In this document: one piece after another, positions 1 through 7,141 of the stretch
Layout of the letters: each line of letters begins with the position of its first letter
Numbering within the stretch: the stretch's first letter is position 1
Origin: Thermaceae bacterium
GTDB lineage: Bacteria > Deinococcota > Deinococci > Deinococcales > Marinithermaceae
Direction of reading: 5' to 3'
NCBI GenBank assembly: GCA_027023115.1
Contig: JALVWZ010000388.1
Span: 1 to 7,141 of the forward strand
DNA: 7,141 nt
Notes under the pieces: model-generated
Seen by the model: only the letters and a program-made list of their open reading frames with translations
The model's database searches: none
Told to the model about the DNA's origin: nothing
Position numbers and translations under genes: made by a program

Positions 1-801
1 GCGGGCGATCCGACCGGCTGGGAATATACCGAGCGCCGCAGCGGCGGCAAGTTCTCGATTGGCCGCCCCTGGTCGCGAGAACTCAAGAACCTGACGCTCT
101 ACCTGAACCTGAGCGCCGAGCTGGTCTATCCCAAACTGGAAATCTACGACCCCAACAAACCGAGTTCACCCGACGAAGCTACCGCCCGCTCGCTGCTGCC
201 GGTACCCTACCAAAGCTACTCGGTAGGAACCTCCGCCACTTACACCACCGCCGACAACCCCGACTTTCCTACTCGAGGCTACGTCCTGGGCGGCTCCGTT
301 TCTTACGGCATAAGCATCCCCTACGGCAAACCCGTCAGTCAGTTCGTGCCGACCTGGATCAACTACAAGACCTACACGAACGTCAATAAGGACCCAAAAC
401 AGGTATTCGCCATGCGCGCCTCGGCGGGAGTAGTTATGGGCAACCCCCCGGCCAGCCGGGTCTTTTTCCTGGGCGGCAACCAGTCGGAGATCTCGACCTT
501 GCGCGGCTACAACCCCATGGAGCTCTCCGGGCGCTACCTGCTCAGCAGCTCCTTCGAGTATCGCTACGACTTCGGTCTCAAGTCTTCGGTGAGCCAGACG
601 GTCATCGGCATCGCCTTCGTGGACATCGGCACGGTCTGGAACCCGGGCGACAAGTTCGACCTCAAGGCCGGCTACGGCCTCGGCGTGCAGCTAAACCTCG
701 GCTATGGCTCGGTGCTACTGCCAGCGTTGCGCTTCGACTATGGTTTTAGCACCGCTCACCCCACCGGAGTATTTCACTTCCGCATCGGTCCGGTCTTCTA
801 G
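1..801 (+). CDS. BamA/Omp85-family outer-membrane protein, C-terminal barrel (5' partial)
   Basis: This is the C-terminal 266 residues of an outer-membrane beta-barrel of the Omp85/BamA (surface antigen D15) family, which inserts or exports proteins at the outer membrane. The frame is open from base 1, so the N-terminal signal peptide and POTRA domains lie outside the window. Visible hallmarks, numbered from the first visible codon, are a DNPDFPTRG segment (85-93) matching the family's 'NP..PTRG' barrel strand, the LRGY loop-6 motif (167-170), and alternating amphipathic strands throughout. The chain ends HFRIGPVF with a terminal Phe, the usual beta-signal. A characterised Thermus Omp85 makes this family credible in the inferred host. 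I cannot separate the essential BamA from a paralogue (TamA-like or other) without the POTRA region, so no symbol is given. It ends with TAG 51 bases before the next gene and is probably the last gene of its own unit. Confidence 0.88.
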   Translation, partial: AGDPTGWEYTERRSGGKFSIGRPWSRELKNLTLYLNLSAELVYPKLEIYDPNKPSSPDEATARSLLPVPYQSYSVGTSATYTTADNPDFPTRGYVLGGSVSYGISIPYGKPVSQFVPTWINYKTYTNVNKDPKQVFAMRASAGVVMGNPPASRVFFLGGNQSEISTLRGYNPMELSGRYLLSSSFEYRYDFGLKSSVSQTVIGIAFVDIGTVWNPGDKFDLKAGYGLGVQLNLGYGSVLLPALRFDYGFSTAHPTGVFHFRIGPVF

Positions 802-810
802 ATTACCAAT

Positions 811-824
811 CGGGGCTTTCCCCG
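811..824 (+). terminator. Short GC hairpin after the Omp85 gene, possible weak terminator
   Basis: CGGGG-CTTT-CCCCG forms a perfect 5-bp GC stem with a 4-base loop, starting ten bases after the Omp85 stop. It is not followed by a T-run (the next bases are CCAACGGG), so it is not a standard intrinsic terminator. It may slow or protect the 3' end. It overlaps the left arm of a larger inverted repeat, so the two foldings exclude each other in a read-through transcript. Confidence 0.3.
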
Positions 825-840
825 CCAACGGGAGCTCGCA

Positions 841-846
841 TAAAAT
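841..846 (+). promoter_or_regulatory. Putative -10 box of a leaderless promoter for the 853-6165 operon
   Basis: TAAAAT ends six bases before the ATG at 853, which leaves no room for a Shine-Dalgarno site between them. The nearest purine run (GGAG, 831-834) is 18 bases from the start, too far to serve. This spacing matches the TANNNT-plus-start-codon arrangement known for leaderless genes in Deinococcus and relatives. The -35 is poor: TTTCCC at 817-822 has an acceptable 18-base spacing but a weak match. Confidence 0.5.
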
Positions 847-852
847 AGCTCC

Positions 853-1266
853 ATGGCGTTTGAGGAAAGCCCCGATACCTTTTACCAGCGCTTTTCCTCT
901 TACGCGGTGCCAGTAGAGCTGCTGCCGCAGCCTTATGGCTATCCGCTTTTGGAGGCGCTGACTCCCATCGGGGTAATTTATGCCTTCGACCGCGGTGCGC
1001 CCCCTACCCCAATTGGTCGCGCAGACGTGCTCTTTGCCGCCACCGCTGCCAGCTTCCGCTACCGTTCCGGTCGGCCGCAGCTGGAACAGTTACCAGGCGG
1101 TCGAGCGCGACTTACAGGCAAGGTGCGCGAAAGACTCGGCACAGACGCTTTTTTGTTCGACGTTGGCATTCCCCTGGTCCTAAACAGCTCTGAACCGCTC
1201 GAGGTGGGAGCCGCCCTCGAGGTGCTAACCGCCCCGGTGCTCATGGCCTTCCCCGGAGGCGTCTGA
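853..1266 (+). CDS. Uncharacterised 137-residue protein, first gene of the cyclase-primase operon
   Basis: I do not recognise this family. The start is well fixed: TAA at 841-843 lies in frame just upstream, and ATG 853 is the first start after it. There is no signal peptide, membrane helix, Cys motif or catalytic signature, so it is probably cytoplasmic. The first half is rich in Pro and Tyr (residues 18-55). The second half (about 84-134) reads as alternating beta strands separated by Gly and turn residues (RLTGKV, FLFDVGIPLVL, LEVGAALEVL), suggesting a small beta-barrel or OB-like fold; that is inference only. Its TGA shares a base with the ATG of the cyclase (TGATG), and a strong GGAGG precedes that ATG inside this gene, so the two are probably made together. 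It is likely transcribed leaderless from the TAAAAT box, and its first codons contain one arm of the inverted repeat. Confidence 0.72.
   Translation: MAFEESPDTFYQRFSSYAVPVELLPQPYGYPLLEALTPIGVIYAFDRGAPPTPIGRADVLFAATAASFRYRSGRPQLEQLPGGRARLTGKVRERLGTDAFLFDVGIPLVLNSSEPLEVGAALEVLTAPVLMAFPGGV
1255..1259 (+). promoter_or_regulatory. Shine-Dalgarno site of the cyclase gene
   Basis: GGAGG lies six bases upstream of the ATG at 1266, inside the last codons of the preceding gene. It fixes the cyclase start and, with the TGATG overlap, supports translational coupling. Confidence 0.7.
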
Positions 1267-4200
1267 TGGTTCGCTGTCCGGCTTGTGGAAACCGTAACCC
1301 GGCAGAGTTCCACTTCTGCGGTTTTTGCGGCCACCCATTGGGCGAAGCCCCAGCACCCGAAAAACGCTGGGCAACCATTCTCTTCTACGACCTATCCAAC
1401 TTCAGTCGCTTCACCCACGAGAACGACCTGGAAGTAACTCACCGCGAGGTGAACGAGCACCTCAGCCGCTGCCGCCGCTGCGTAGACCGCCATGGCGGCC
1501 AGATCGACAAGTTCTTTGGCGACGGCATGGTAGCAGTTTTTGGAGCCAGCAACAGCCGCGAAAACGAGCCCCTCAACGCCTTACGAGCAGCCCGTTGCAT
1601 GGTAGAGCAACGCACCGGGGCGCTCGAAGGACGCGCCGGCGTGACCACCGGCATGGTCATGCTGGGGCCGCTGGGCGGCGGCGAACGAGCCCACCAAACC
1701 GTAATCGGCGACGCGGTCAACCTGGCTCAGCGCATGGTTAGCAGCGCCCCTTCCGGCACCATCTGGATCGACGAGACCACGCGTGACCTGGTGCCCGAAG
1801 CCCGCGCGCGCTTTGTCGGTAAACGCCTTTTCAAGGGCTTCGCCGACCCGCAACCAGTGTGGGAGTTCTTGGACTGGGGCGGCAACCCGCAACCACTCTT
1901 CGGGCGCGAAGAAGAGTTACGCCGCCTGCTTTCGTTGATCGATGAGGGCATTACCGGCCCCGGTCGCTTGATCTGGGTCGTCGGCCCGCTGGGCAGCGGT
2001 AAGAGCCGCCTCGTTGCCGAAGCTCTGCGCCTGCGCAGCGGTCGGCTGAGGGTAATCCGCATTCCCGAGCTCGGCGTTAGCGACCCGGTGAGACGCAAGC
2101 TACACCTCGCCTTCACCGAAAACTTTGGCGAAGACCCGCTTGGTTTCATGCGACAACTGGGTCTTGGCGAGCTGGACCGTCGCATAATCGGCTACGTTCT
2201 CGGGTTGGAGTCGGAGCGCCCGGCGCCACTGCACGAACTCGGGACCGCCATAGCCGGTTCGGTAAGGCGAGTCATGGCGATGCTTTCGCGAGACGATCCA
2301 CTCGTCTTGCTGACCCACCTTAGCAGCCGCACGCACCCGCTGGTCCGTTCCATATTGGACTCGTTACGCAACAGACCGCTAGAAAGGGTATCCGCCATCG
2401 TCATGCACCGCGGTTCGTCCAACGGAGCCGACGTGAGCCTGGGCCCCCTGGCAGCCCACGACGCCGCTGCTTACTTGGAAAGCCTCAACCCAGGCTTGGA
2501 CCCCGAAGAACGGCGCCGCATCCTGCGGGAATCTGGCGGTAACCCGTTGATAATCCGCTTCCTGGCCAACGCTGACCATCCGCGAATGTCGGTGCTGGCG
2601 GCCTTCCAGTCACGGCTCGACAGGCTACCCGAAACCCATCGGCAGGCCCTTCTCTACGCCGCGTTGGGCAGACCCAACAGCTGGTACGGCGTGCTGCAAG
2701 AGCTGCTGGGTGCCGATGAAGCTCGCGAGGCGGTCGAGCACTTGGTGAAAGCCGGCTATCTGAAGACCGACGCTACCCCTTTGCGAGAAGATAGCCGGTT
2801 GGACCCGGCCAACCCCCTCTTGCAACGCGCTGCCCGCGAACTTTTGACCACGGAGCAACAACGCCAGGGTCACGCCACCTACTGGCGCTGGCTAAGCAAC
2901 CAGCACAAACGTTTTGCCCCAGCCGCCGCCGAACACGCCGAGCTCGCGGAGATGCCGGCCGAAGCCGGTCGATCCTGGATAGAAGCCGCCGAGTACCACC
3001 GGATCGAGGGCGTCTTTGCCGCCGCCGATAAATACTACGAGCGCGCCATAACAGTCGCTCCGGAACCTATCAAGAGCGAGGCCCTGCGACGGCGGGTGGA
3101 AATGCACCTTACCGCAGGATCGGCCGAGAGCGCGCTCGAGCTGCTGGCGGGTCAGGAAGCCGACTGGGCCCAGCGTTTACGCGGCCTGGCCTACGCCTCT
3201 TTGGGACGTCGCGATGAGGCCCGCGCTTTGCTCCCGCGCTTTCTCGAACAGAATCCGAATGACGTCAACGTTCGTCTGGCGCTATACTGCCTGGAAGAAG
3301 GTCCACGACGCCTCGACTCGCTTGGCAAAATCAAGGAAGAGCTGGACGGCAACCCCAAACTGCCGTCACGCTACAAACCCAGCGTCGCGCTGCGCCTTGC
3401 CGAAACTCTGGCCGGGCAAATGCGGCTGGAAGAAGCCGGCCGCGCCATGCGTGAGGCATACGAGGGGTTCGTTAGTATTGGCAACCGCAGCCGCGCCGCC
3501 GAAGCGGCGCTGGCGCTGGCGGGGTACATGTGGTACGCCGAGCGGATGGCTGGGGCCGCCGAGTGGGCCGATAAGGCCATCGAGCACGGTCGCCTGGCCC
3601 ATCCCGGCTTGGCGACTACCGCTTGGAGCGTCCGCGCCGGTCTCTGGCTCGACCAGGGCCGCAGCAACGAGGCGGAACGAGCCCTGAAGCAGGCCGAGTT
3701 GCACCTCGAGCACGCCCGCAACGACAACGAACGGGCCCGCATCCACGCTATTCGGATGCGCTTTTTGATCGAGACCGGCAAGGTCAAAGACGCCGTTCAG
3801 TTGGGCGAAAAGGTATTCGCCGGCCTTCCCCACCCCTGGCTGGCGGCCAACCTGGCCCTGGCCTACGCGGTTCATGGTGGAAGCGGCACCAGGCACAACG
3901 AGTTGATGACGGACTTCATGCCCAGCGCGCCCCCGCCGGGGAAAACCCTCTTCCTGTTATCACGGGCTTTACAGGACTGGCGGCAGGGGGAGTCGCCGAT
4001 TGCCCATCTCAAGGAGGCCTTGAAAGTGGGCCGAGCTTCCGGGCCCTACCTACGCTATCTGACGCTATCGCTTTGGGGCGTCTACCTGGTCAGCCGTCAG
4101 CCCAAGAGAGCTCTGGCCTTGGCCCAACACCTGCAACGCCGCTCCAGCTCCGGCGGATTCACCGTGGTCAACCAGACCGCCCGCCTACTGCGCGCCGAGA

Positions 4201-4415
4201 TTGCCCTGGCGGCCGGCGAACCGGTGGCCCATCTGCTCCGCTTCGAGGCCTCGCTGCCGCCGCAGCAAGCCTGGCAGCAGGCATTGTTGGTACGGGCAGG
4301 GTTGGCCGTCAAGAATGACTTTCCGAACGGGCTTACCGGTTACGGTATCCTGGGAACGTGGGCGCGGCTCTCCTGGCAAAGCGCCGGCCGCGCAAAGCGA
4401 CATGGACCCACGTGA
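1266..4415 (+). CDS. Soluble class III adenylate/guanylate cyclase with zinc ribbon, STAND-type ATPase module and TPR-like repeats
   Basis: Predicted cytosolic enzyme making a cyclic nucleotide, probably cAMP from ATP. No membrane segment is seen in 1049 residues. Domains in order: zinc ribbon (C4, C7, C18, C21); class III cyclase domain (about 35-200); ATPase module with Walker A GPLGSGKS (240-247) and a GGNPLI motif near 424-429; a winged-helix-like stretch (about 450-545); then helical TPR-like repeats (about 565-1010). The catalytic set looks complete: metal Asp D42 and D86, substrate Lys K82 in KFFGDG, and N152 and R156 in VNLAQRM. T145 in TVIG sits where class IIIa enzymes have Asp. Thr there marks class IIIb, which includes the bicarbonate-stimulated soluble cyclases, and the overall order resembles mammalian sAC. 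The expected acidic Walker B is absent: the hydrophobic strand runs PLVLLTHL (345-352). The domain should act as a homodimer. Its start is set by GGAGG and the TGATG overlap; its end overlaps dnaG by 14 bases. ATP versus GTP specificity is not settled here. Confidence 0.9.
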   Translation: MVRCPACGNRNPAEFHFCGFCGHPLGEAPAPEKRWATILFYDLSNFSRFTHENDLEVTHREVNEHLSRCRRCVDRHGGQIDKFFGDGMVAVFGASNSRENEPLNALRAARCMVEQRTGALEGRAGVTTGMVMLGPLGGGERAHQTVIGDAVNLAQRMVSSAPSGTIWIDETTRDLVPEARARFVGKRLFKGFADPQPVWEFLDWGGNPQPLFGREEELRRLLSLIDEGITGPGRLIWVVGPLGSGKSRLVAEALRLRSGRLRVIRIPELGVSDPVRRKLHLAFTENFGEDPLGFMRQLGLGELDRRIIGYVLGLESERPAPLHELGTAIAGSVRRVMAMLSRDDPLVLLTHLSSRTHPLVRSILDSLRNRPLERVSAIVMHRGSSNGADVSLGPLAAHDAAAYLESLNPGLDPEERRRILRESGGNPLIIRFLANADHPRMSVLAAFQSRLDRLPETHRQALLYAALGRPNSWYGVLQELLGADEAREAVEHLVKAGYLKTDATPLREDSRLDPANPLLQRAARELLTTEQQRQGHATYWRWLSNQHKRFAPAAAEHAELAEMPAEAGRSWIEAAEYHRIEGVFAAADKYYERAITVAPEPIKSEALRRRVEMHLTAGSAESALELLAGQEADWAQRLRGLAYASLGRRDEARALLPRFLEQNPNDVNVRLALYCLEEGPRRLDSLGKIKEELDGNPKLPSRYKPSVALRLAETLAGQMRLEEAGRAMREAYEGFVSIGNRSRAAEAALALAGYMWYAERMAGAAEWADKAIEHGRLAHPGLATTAWSVRAGLWLDQGRSNEAERALKQAELHLEHARNDNERARIHAIRMRFLIETGKVKDAVQLGEKVFAGLPHPWLAANLALAYAVHGGSGTRHNELMTDFMPSAPPPGKTLFLLSRALQDWRQGESPIAHLKEALKVGRASGPYLRYLTLSLWGVYLVSRQPKRALALAQHLQRRSSSGGFTVVNQTARLLRAEIALAAGEPVAHLLRFEASLPPQQAWQQALLVRAGLAVKNDFPNGLTGYGILGTWARLSWQSAGRAKRHGPT

Positions 4416-6165
4416 AGAAATCCGCAACCGCCTCGACTTCAAGTCTCTGGTCGAGCGTTACGTACCGCTAAGACCCGCCGGCAAAGGCCGCTGGAAGGGC
4501 CTCTGCCCTTTTCACAACGAAAAGACCCCGTCCTTCTACGTAGACGAGGCCAAGGGTATGTTCTACTGCTTCGGCTGCAAAGCCGGCGGCGACGCCTTCA
4601 AGTTCGTGCAGATGATCGAGGGAGTCGACTTTCGTGAGGCGCTGGAAAAACTGGCGCAGGAGACCGGGGTCGAGCTCCCCGAGCGCGCTCCCGGCCGCAA
4701 GCCCAGCAAGGATCTGATCGAGGTCAACCGGCTGGCGCTGGCCTATTTTCAGAAGAACCTGACCGGTTCGGCGCTCGAGTACCTCAAAGGTCGCGGTCTT
4801 AGCGACGAAACCATAAACACCTACGCCCTGGGGTTCGCCCCCAAGAGCTGGGACGGCCTGCTGCGCTACCTGCAGCAACACGGCGTTAGCCCCGAGCTGG
4901 CGCTGCGCGCCGGCGTGGTGGCCACCAAGGACGGACGCTACTACGACCGCCTGCGCGACCGGGTGGTCTTCCCCATCCGCGACCCGATGGGCCGGGTGGT
5001 GGCCTTCACCGGCCGGGCGATCAGCGCCGGCGACACGCCCAAGTACCTCAATACCCCCGAGAGCGACGTTTTCAAGAAGACCGACCTCCTCTACGGCTAC
5101 CCCGAGGCCCGCAAGGCGATCCGCGAAAACAAGCGCGCCATCGTGGTCGAGGGCCTCTTCGACGTTCTGGCGCTGGCCCAGATGGGCTGGCGGGAAACCG
5201 TGGCCGTGCTCGGCTCCTCGCTCTCCCAGTCTCAGGCGCGCCTTCTGGAACGGGCCGAGGCGTCCCGCCTCTACCTGGCCTTCGACGCCGACGAGGCCGG
5301 CCGCAAGGCTACCCTGGCGGGGCTGGACGTGGGGGTAGCGCGCCGCTTCTTGACGTATGCGGTCCTCCTCCCCGAAGGGCGCGACCCCGGCGACTTGCTA
5401 ACCGATCCGGAGGGCAAGAGGGCCTTCGCCGCCGCCCTCGAAGAGGCCCTGCCCGAGGTCGAGTACCGCTTCATGGCCGCCGCCGCAGGGGTGGACATCA
5501 GCACTGCCGAGGGCAAGCGGCAGGTGCTGGAAGAGCTGCTGCCGCGGCTGGTGGACGCCGACCCGCTGGACCCGGTGGCAGAGGCCTTGAAGGCGGTCAT
5601 CGTAGACCGGCTACGGCTCGATCCACGTGCTTTGGAAGACCTGATCTACAGCCAGCGCCGCCGCAAACGGCCTCGGGTGGAGCGGGCGCAGGTGGAAGCG
5701 GCCAGCGACAACCTGGAAGACCGGCTGCTCTTGCTAGAGCTCGACGTAATCGCCCAGCTACTGGCCGCCGACCCCGAGAACTTTGCCGACTGGGTGCGCT
5801 ACGCCGAAGACCACACCTGGCCCCCGGAGGGCTCTTTCCTGGCCGAGTTCATTGCCGTCGCCGAAGAAGAAGGCTACCGGCCACAACGCATCCTCGACCG
5901 TTTCAGCGAGCGCAGCGAGGGCGGCCGCCTCTTCGAACGCCTGATCCTCTCCGGCAGCGAGTACCCCGCCGAGTACAAAGAAACCCTCGACAAGAGCCTG
6001 GCCCGCCTCCGCGAGGGTTACCTGCGCCGCAAGCGCAACATCCTGATTCGCCGGCTCAAGCAGGAGCCGGAAAACGCCCTGGACTTGCTCAAGGAAGTCC
6101 AGGAGCTGGACGAAGCCATCGAGGCCGAACGGCGGCGCTACCGGACCGGCAACGGCAAAGGTTGA
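4402..6165 (+). CDS. dnaG: DNA primase DnaG
   Basis: Synthesises the short RNA primers for lagging-strand and restart DNA synthesis, acting with the DnaB helicase at the fork. The 587-residue length is normal for the family. Zinc-binding domain: C35, H38, C56, C59 (CPFH and CFGC). The RNA-polymerase core includes RVVFPI (187-192) and VVAFTGR (199-205). The TOPRIM fold has the catalytic Glu E250 in VVEGLFD and the metal Asp pair D295 and D297 in FDADEAG. Residues from about 435 are a helical, poorly conserved tail in the position of the helicase-binding domain. The frame is open upstream to about 4201, but homology begins at MDPREEIRNRLDF, so ATG 4402 is the start. No clear Shine-Dalgarno precedes it, and the cyclase stop lies at 4413-4415, so translation probably depends on ribosomes arriving from the cyclase gene. 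The partners often found in macromolecular-synthesis operons (rpsU before, rpoD after) are absent here. Confidence 0.96.
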   Translation: MDPREEIRNRLDFKSLVERYVPLRPAGKGRWKGLCPFHNEKTPSFYVDEAKGMFYCFGCKAGGDAFKFVQMIEGVDFREALEKLAQETGVELPERAPGRKPSKDLIEVNRLALAYFQKNLTGSALEYLKGRGLSDETINTYALGFAPKSWDGLLRYLQQHGVSPELALRAGVVATKDGRYYDRLRDRVVFPIRDPMGRVVAFTGRAISAGDTPKYLNTPESDVFKKTDLLYGYPEARKAIRENKRAIVVEGLFDVLALAQMGWRETVAVLGSSLSQSQARLLERAEASRLYLAFDADEAGRKATLAGLDVGVARRFLTYAVLLPEGRDPGDLLTDPEGKRAFAAALEEALPEVEYRFMAAAAGVDISTAEGKRQVLEELLPRLVDADPLDPVAEALKAVIVDRLRLDPRALEDLIYSQRRRKRPRVERAQVEAASDNLEDRLLLLELDVIAQLLAADPENFADWVRYAEDHTWPPEGSFLAEFIAVAEEEGYRPQRILDRFSERSEGGRLFERLILSGSEYPAEYKETLDKSLARLREGYLRRKRNILIRRLKQEPENALDLLKEVQELDEAIEAERRRYRTGNGKG

Positions 6166-6195
6166 GAAGACGAACTGTGAAAGCAGTCGGTCGGC
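6166..6195. other. 30-base convergent intergenic gap without a clear terminator
   Basis: dnaG and the DUF192 gene end tail to tail with only 30 bases between their stops. The best fold is a 4-bp stem (ACTG at 6174-6177 with CAGT at 6184-6187) and a six-base loop, with no T-run on either strand. This is too weak to call a terminator, so the two transcripts may overlap at their 3' ends. Confidence 0.5.

Positions 6196-7141
<946 letters not shown>

Larger units (their letters stand above)
809..876. repeat. 13-bp perfect inverted repeat bracketing a promoter and start codon
   Basis: ATCGGGGCTTTCC at 809-821 is the exact reverse complement of GGAAAGCCCCGAT at 864-876. The 42 bases between hold the TAAAAT box and the ATG at 853. 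The right arm lies in the first codons of the 853-1266 gene. It could be an operator with two half-sites, or an RNA stem that would put the start codon in a loop if transcription reads through from the Omp85 gene. The match is seen directly; the function is inferred. Confidence 0.6.

Noticed and set aside
704..916. 70-codon plus-strand frame spanning the Omp85 end and the intergenic gap
   Set aside because: Overlaps two supported genes and has shadow-like composition with no ribosome site.
1198..1224. Two copies of CTCGAGGTG 18 bases apart
   Set aside because: In frame they encode two LEV strands of the same protein; repeated residues with preferred codons explain them.
3366..3896. Antisense open frame (176 codons) opposite the cyclase repeats
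   Set aside because: Composition follows the reverse complement of the helical repeats; no start context or family signal.
3623..4318. Long plus-strand open frame (231 codons) inside the cyclase gene
   Set aside because: Very rich in Arg, Pro and Gly with no recognisable motif, in a different frame from the convincing TPR-like coding sequence. This is a typical GC-rich shadow frame.
4201..4401. N-terminal extension of DnaG by 67 residues
   Set aside because: The frame is open but rich in Arg, Pro and Trp and unlike any primase; family homology begins at Met 4402.

Overview
The window is a GC-rich bacterial chromosomal segment, densely packed and protein-coding, with no RNA genes, mobile elements or CRISPR. 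Three things suggest the Deinococcota, most likely the Thermaceae lineage: GC-rich codon use, an outer-membrane Omp85 protein, and a TAAAAT box six bases ahead of an ATG, which fits the leaderless promoters common in that phylum. This placement is an inference from style and content, not from a marker gene.

Layout, left to right. (1) 1-801 (+) is the C-terminal beta-barrel of a BamA/Omp85-family outer-membrane protein, cut by the window edge. (2) 802-852 is a 51-base gap holding a small GC hairpin, a putative -10 box and the left arm of a 13-bp perfect inverted repeat whose right arm lies inside the next gene. (3) 853-4415 (+) holds two tightly coupled genes: an unrecognised 137-residue protein, then a 1049-residue soluble class III nucleotidyl cyclase carrying a zinc ribbon, a STAND-type ATPase module and TPR-like repeats. 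(4) 4402-6165 (+) is DNA primase dnaG, whose start lies inside the cyclase gene. (5) After a 30-base convergent gap, the minus strand carries a membrane-anchored DUF192 protein (6708-6196) and, upstream of it with a GTGA overlap, thymidylate kinase tmk (6705-7141, cut by the right edge).

The plus-strand genes 853-6165 look like one transcription unit: unknown protein, signalling cyclase, replication primase. Stop/start overlaps at both junctions imply translational coupling. The minus-strand pair couples dTMP phosphorylation to an envelope-anchored small protein. The most unusual content is the cyclase and its placement. It resembles mammalian soluble adenylyl cyclase in domain order and in having Thr in the substrate-specifying position. 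Its ATPase module has a good Walker A but no recognisable Walker B acids, and it is coupled to primase. The second item of interest is the inverted repeat that brackets the putative leaderless promoter of this operon. I saw no wholly new system; the strongest leads are this operon and its control region.
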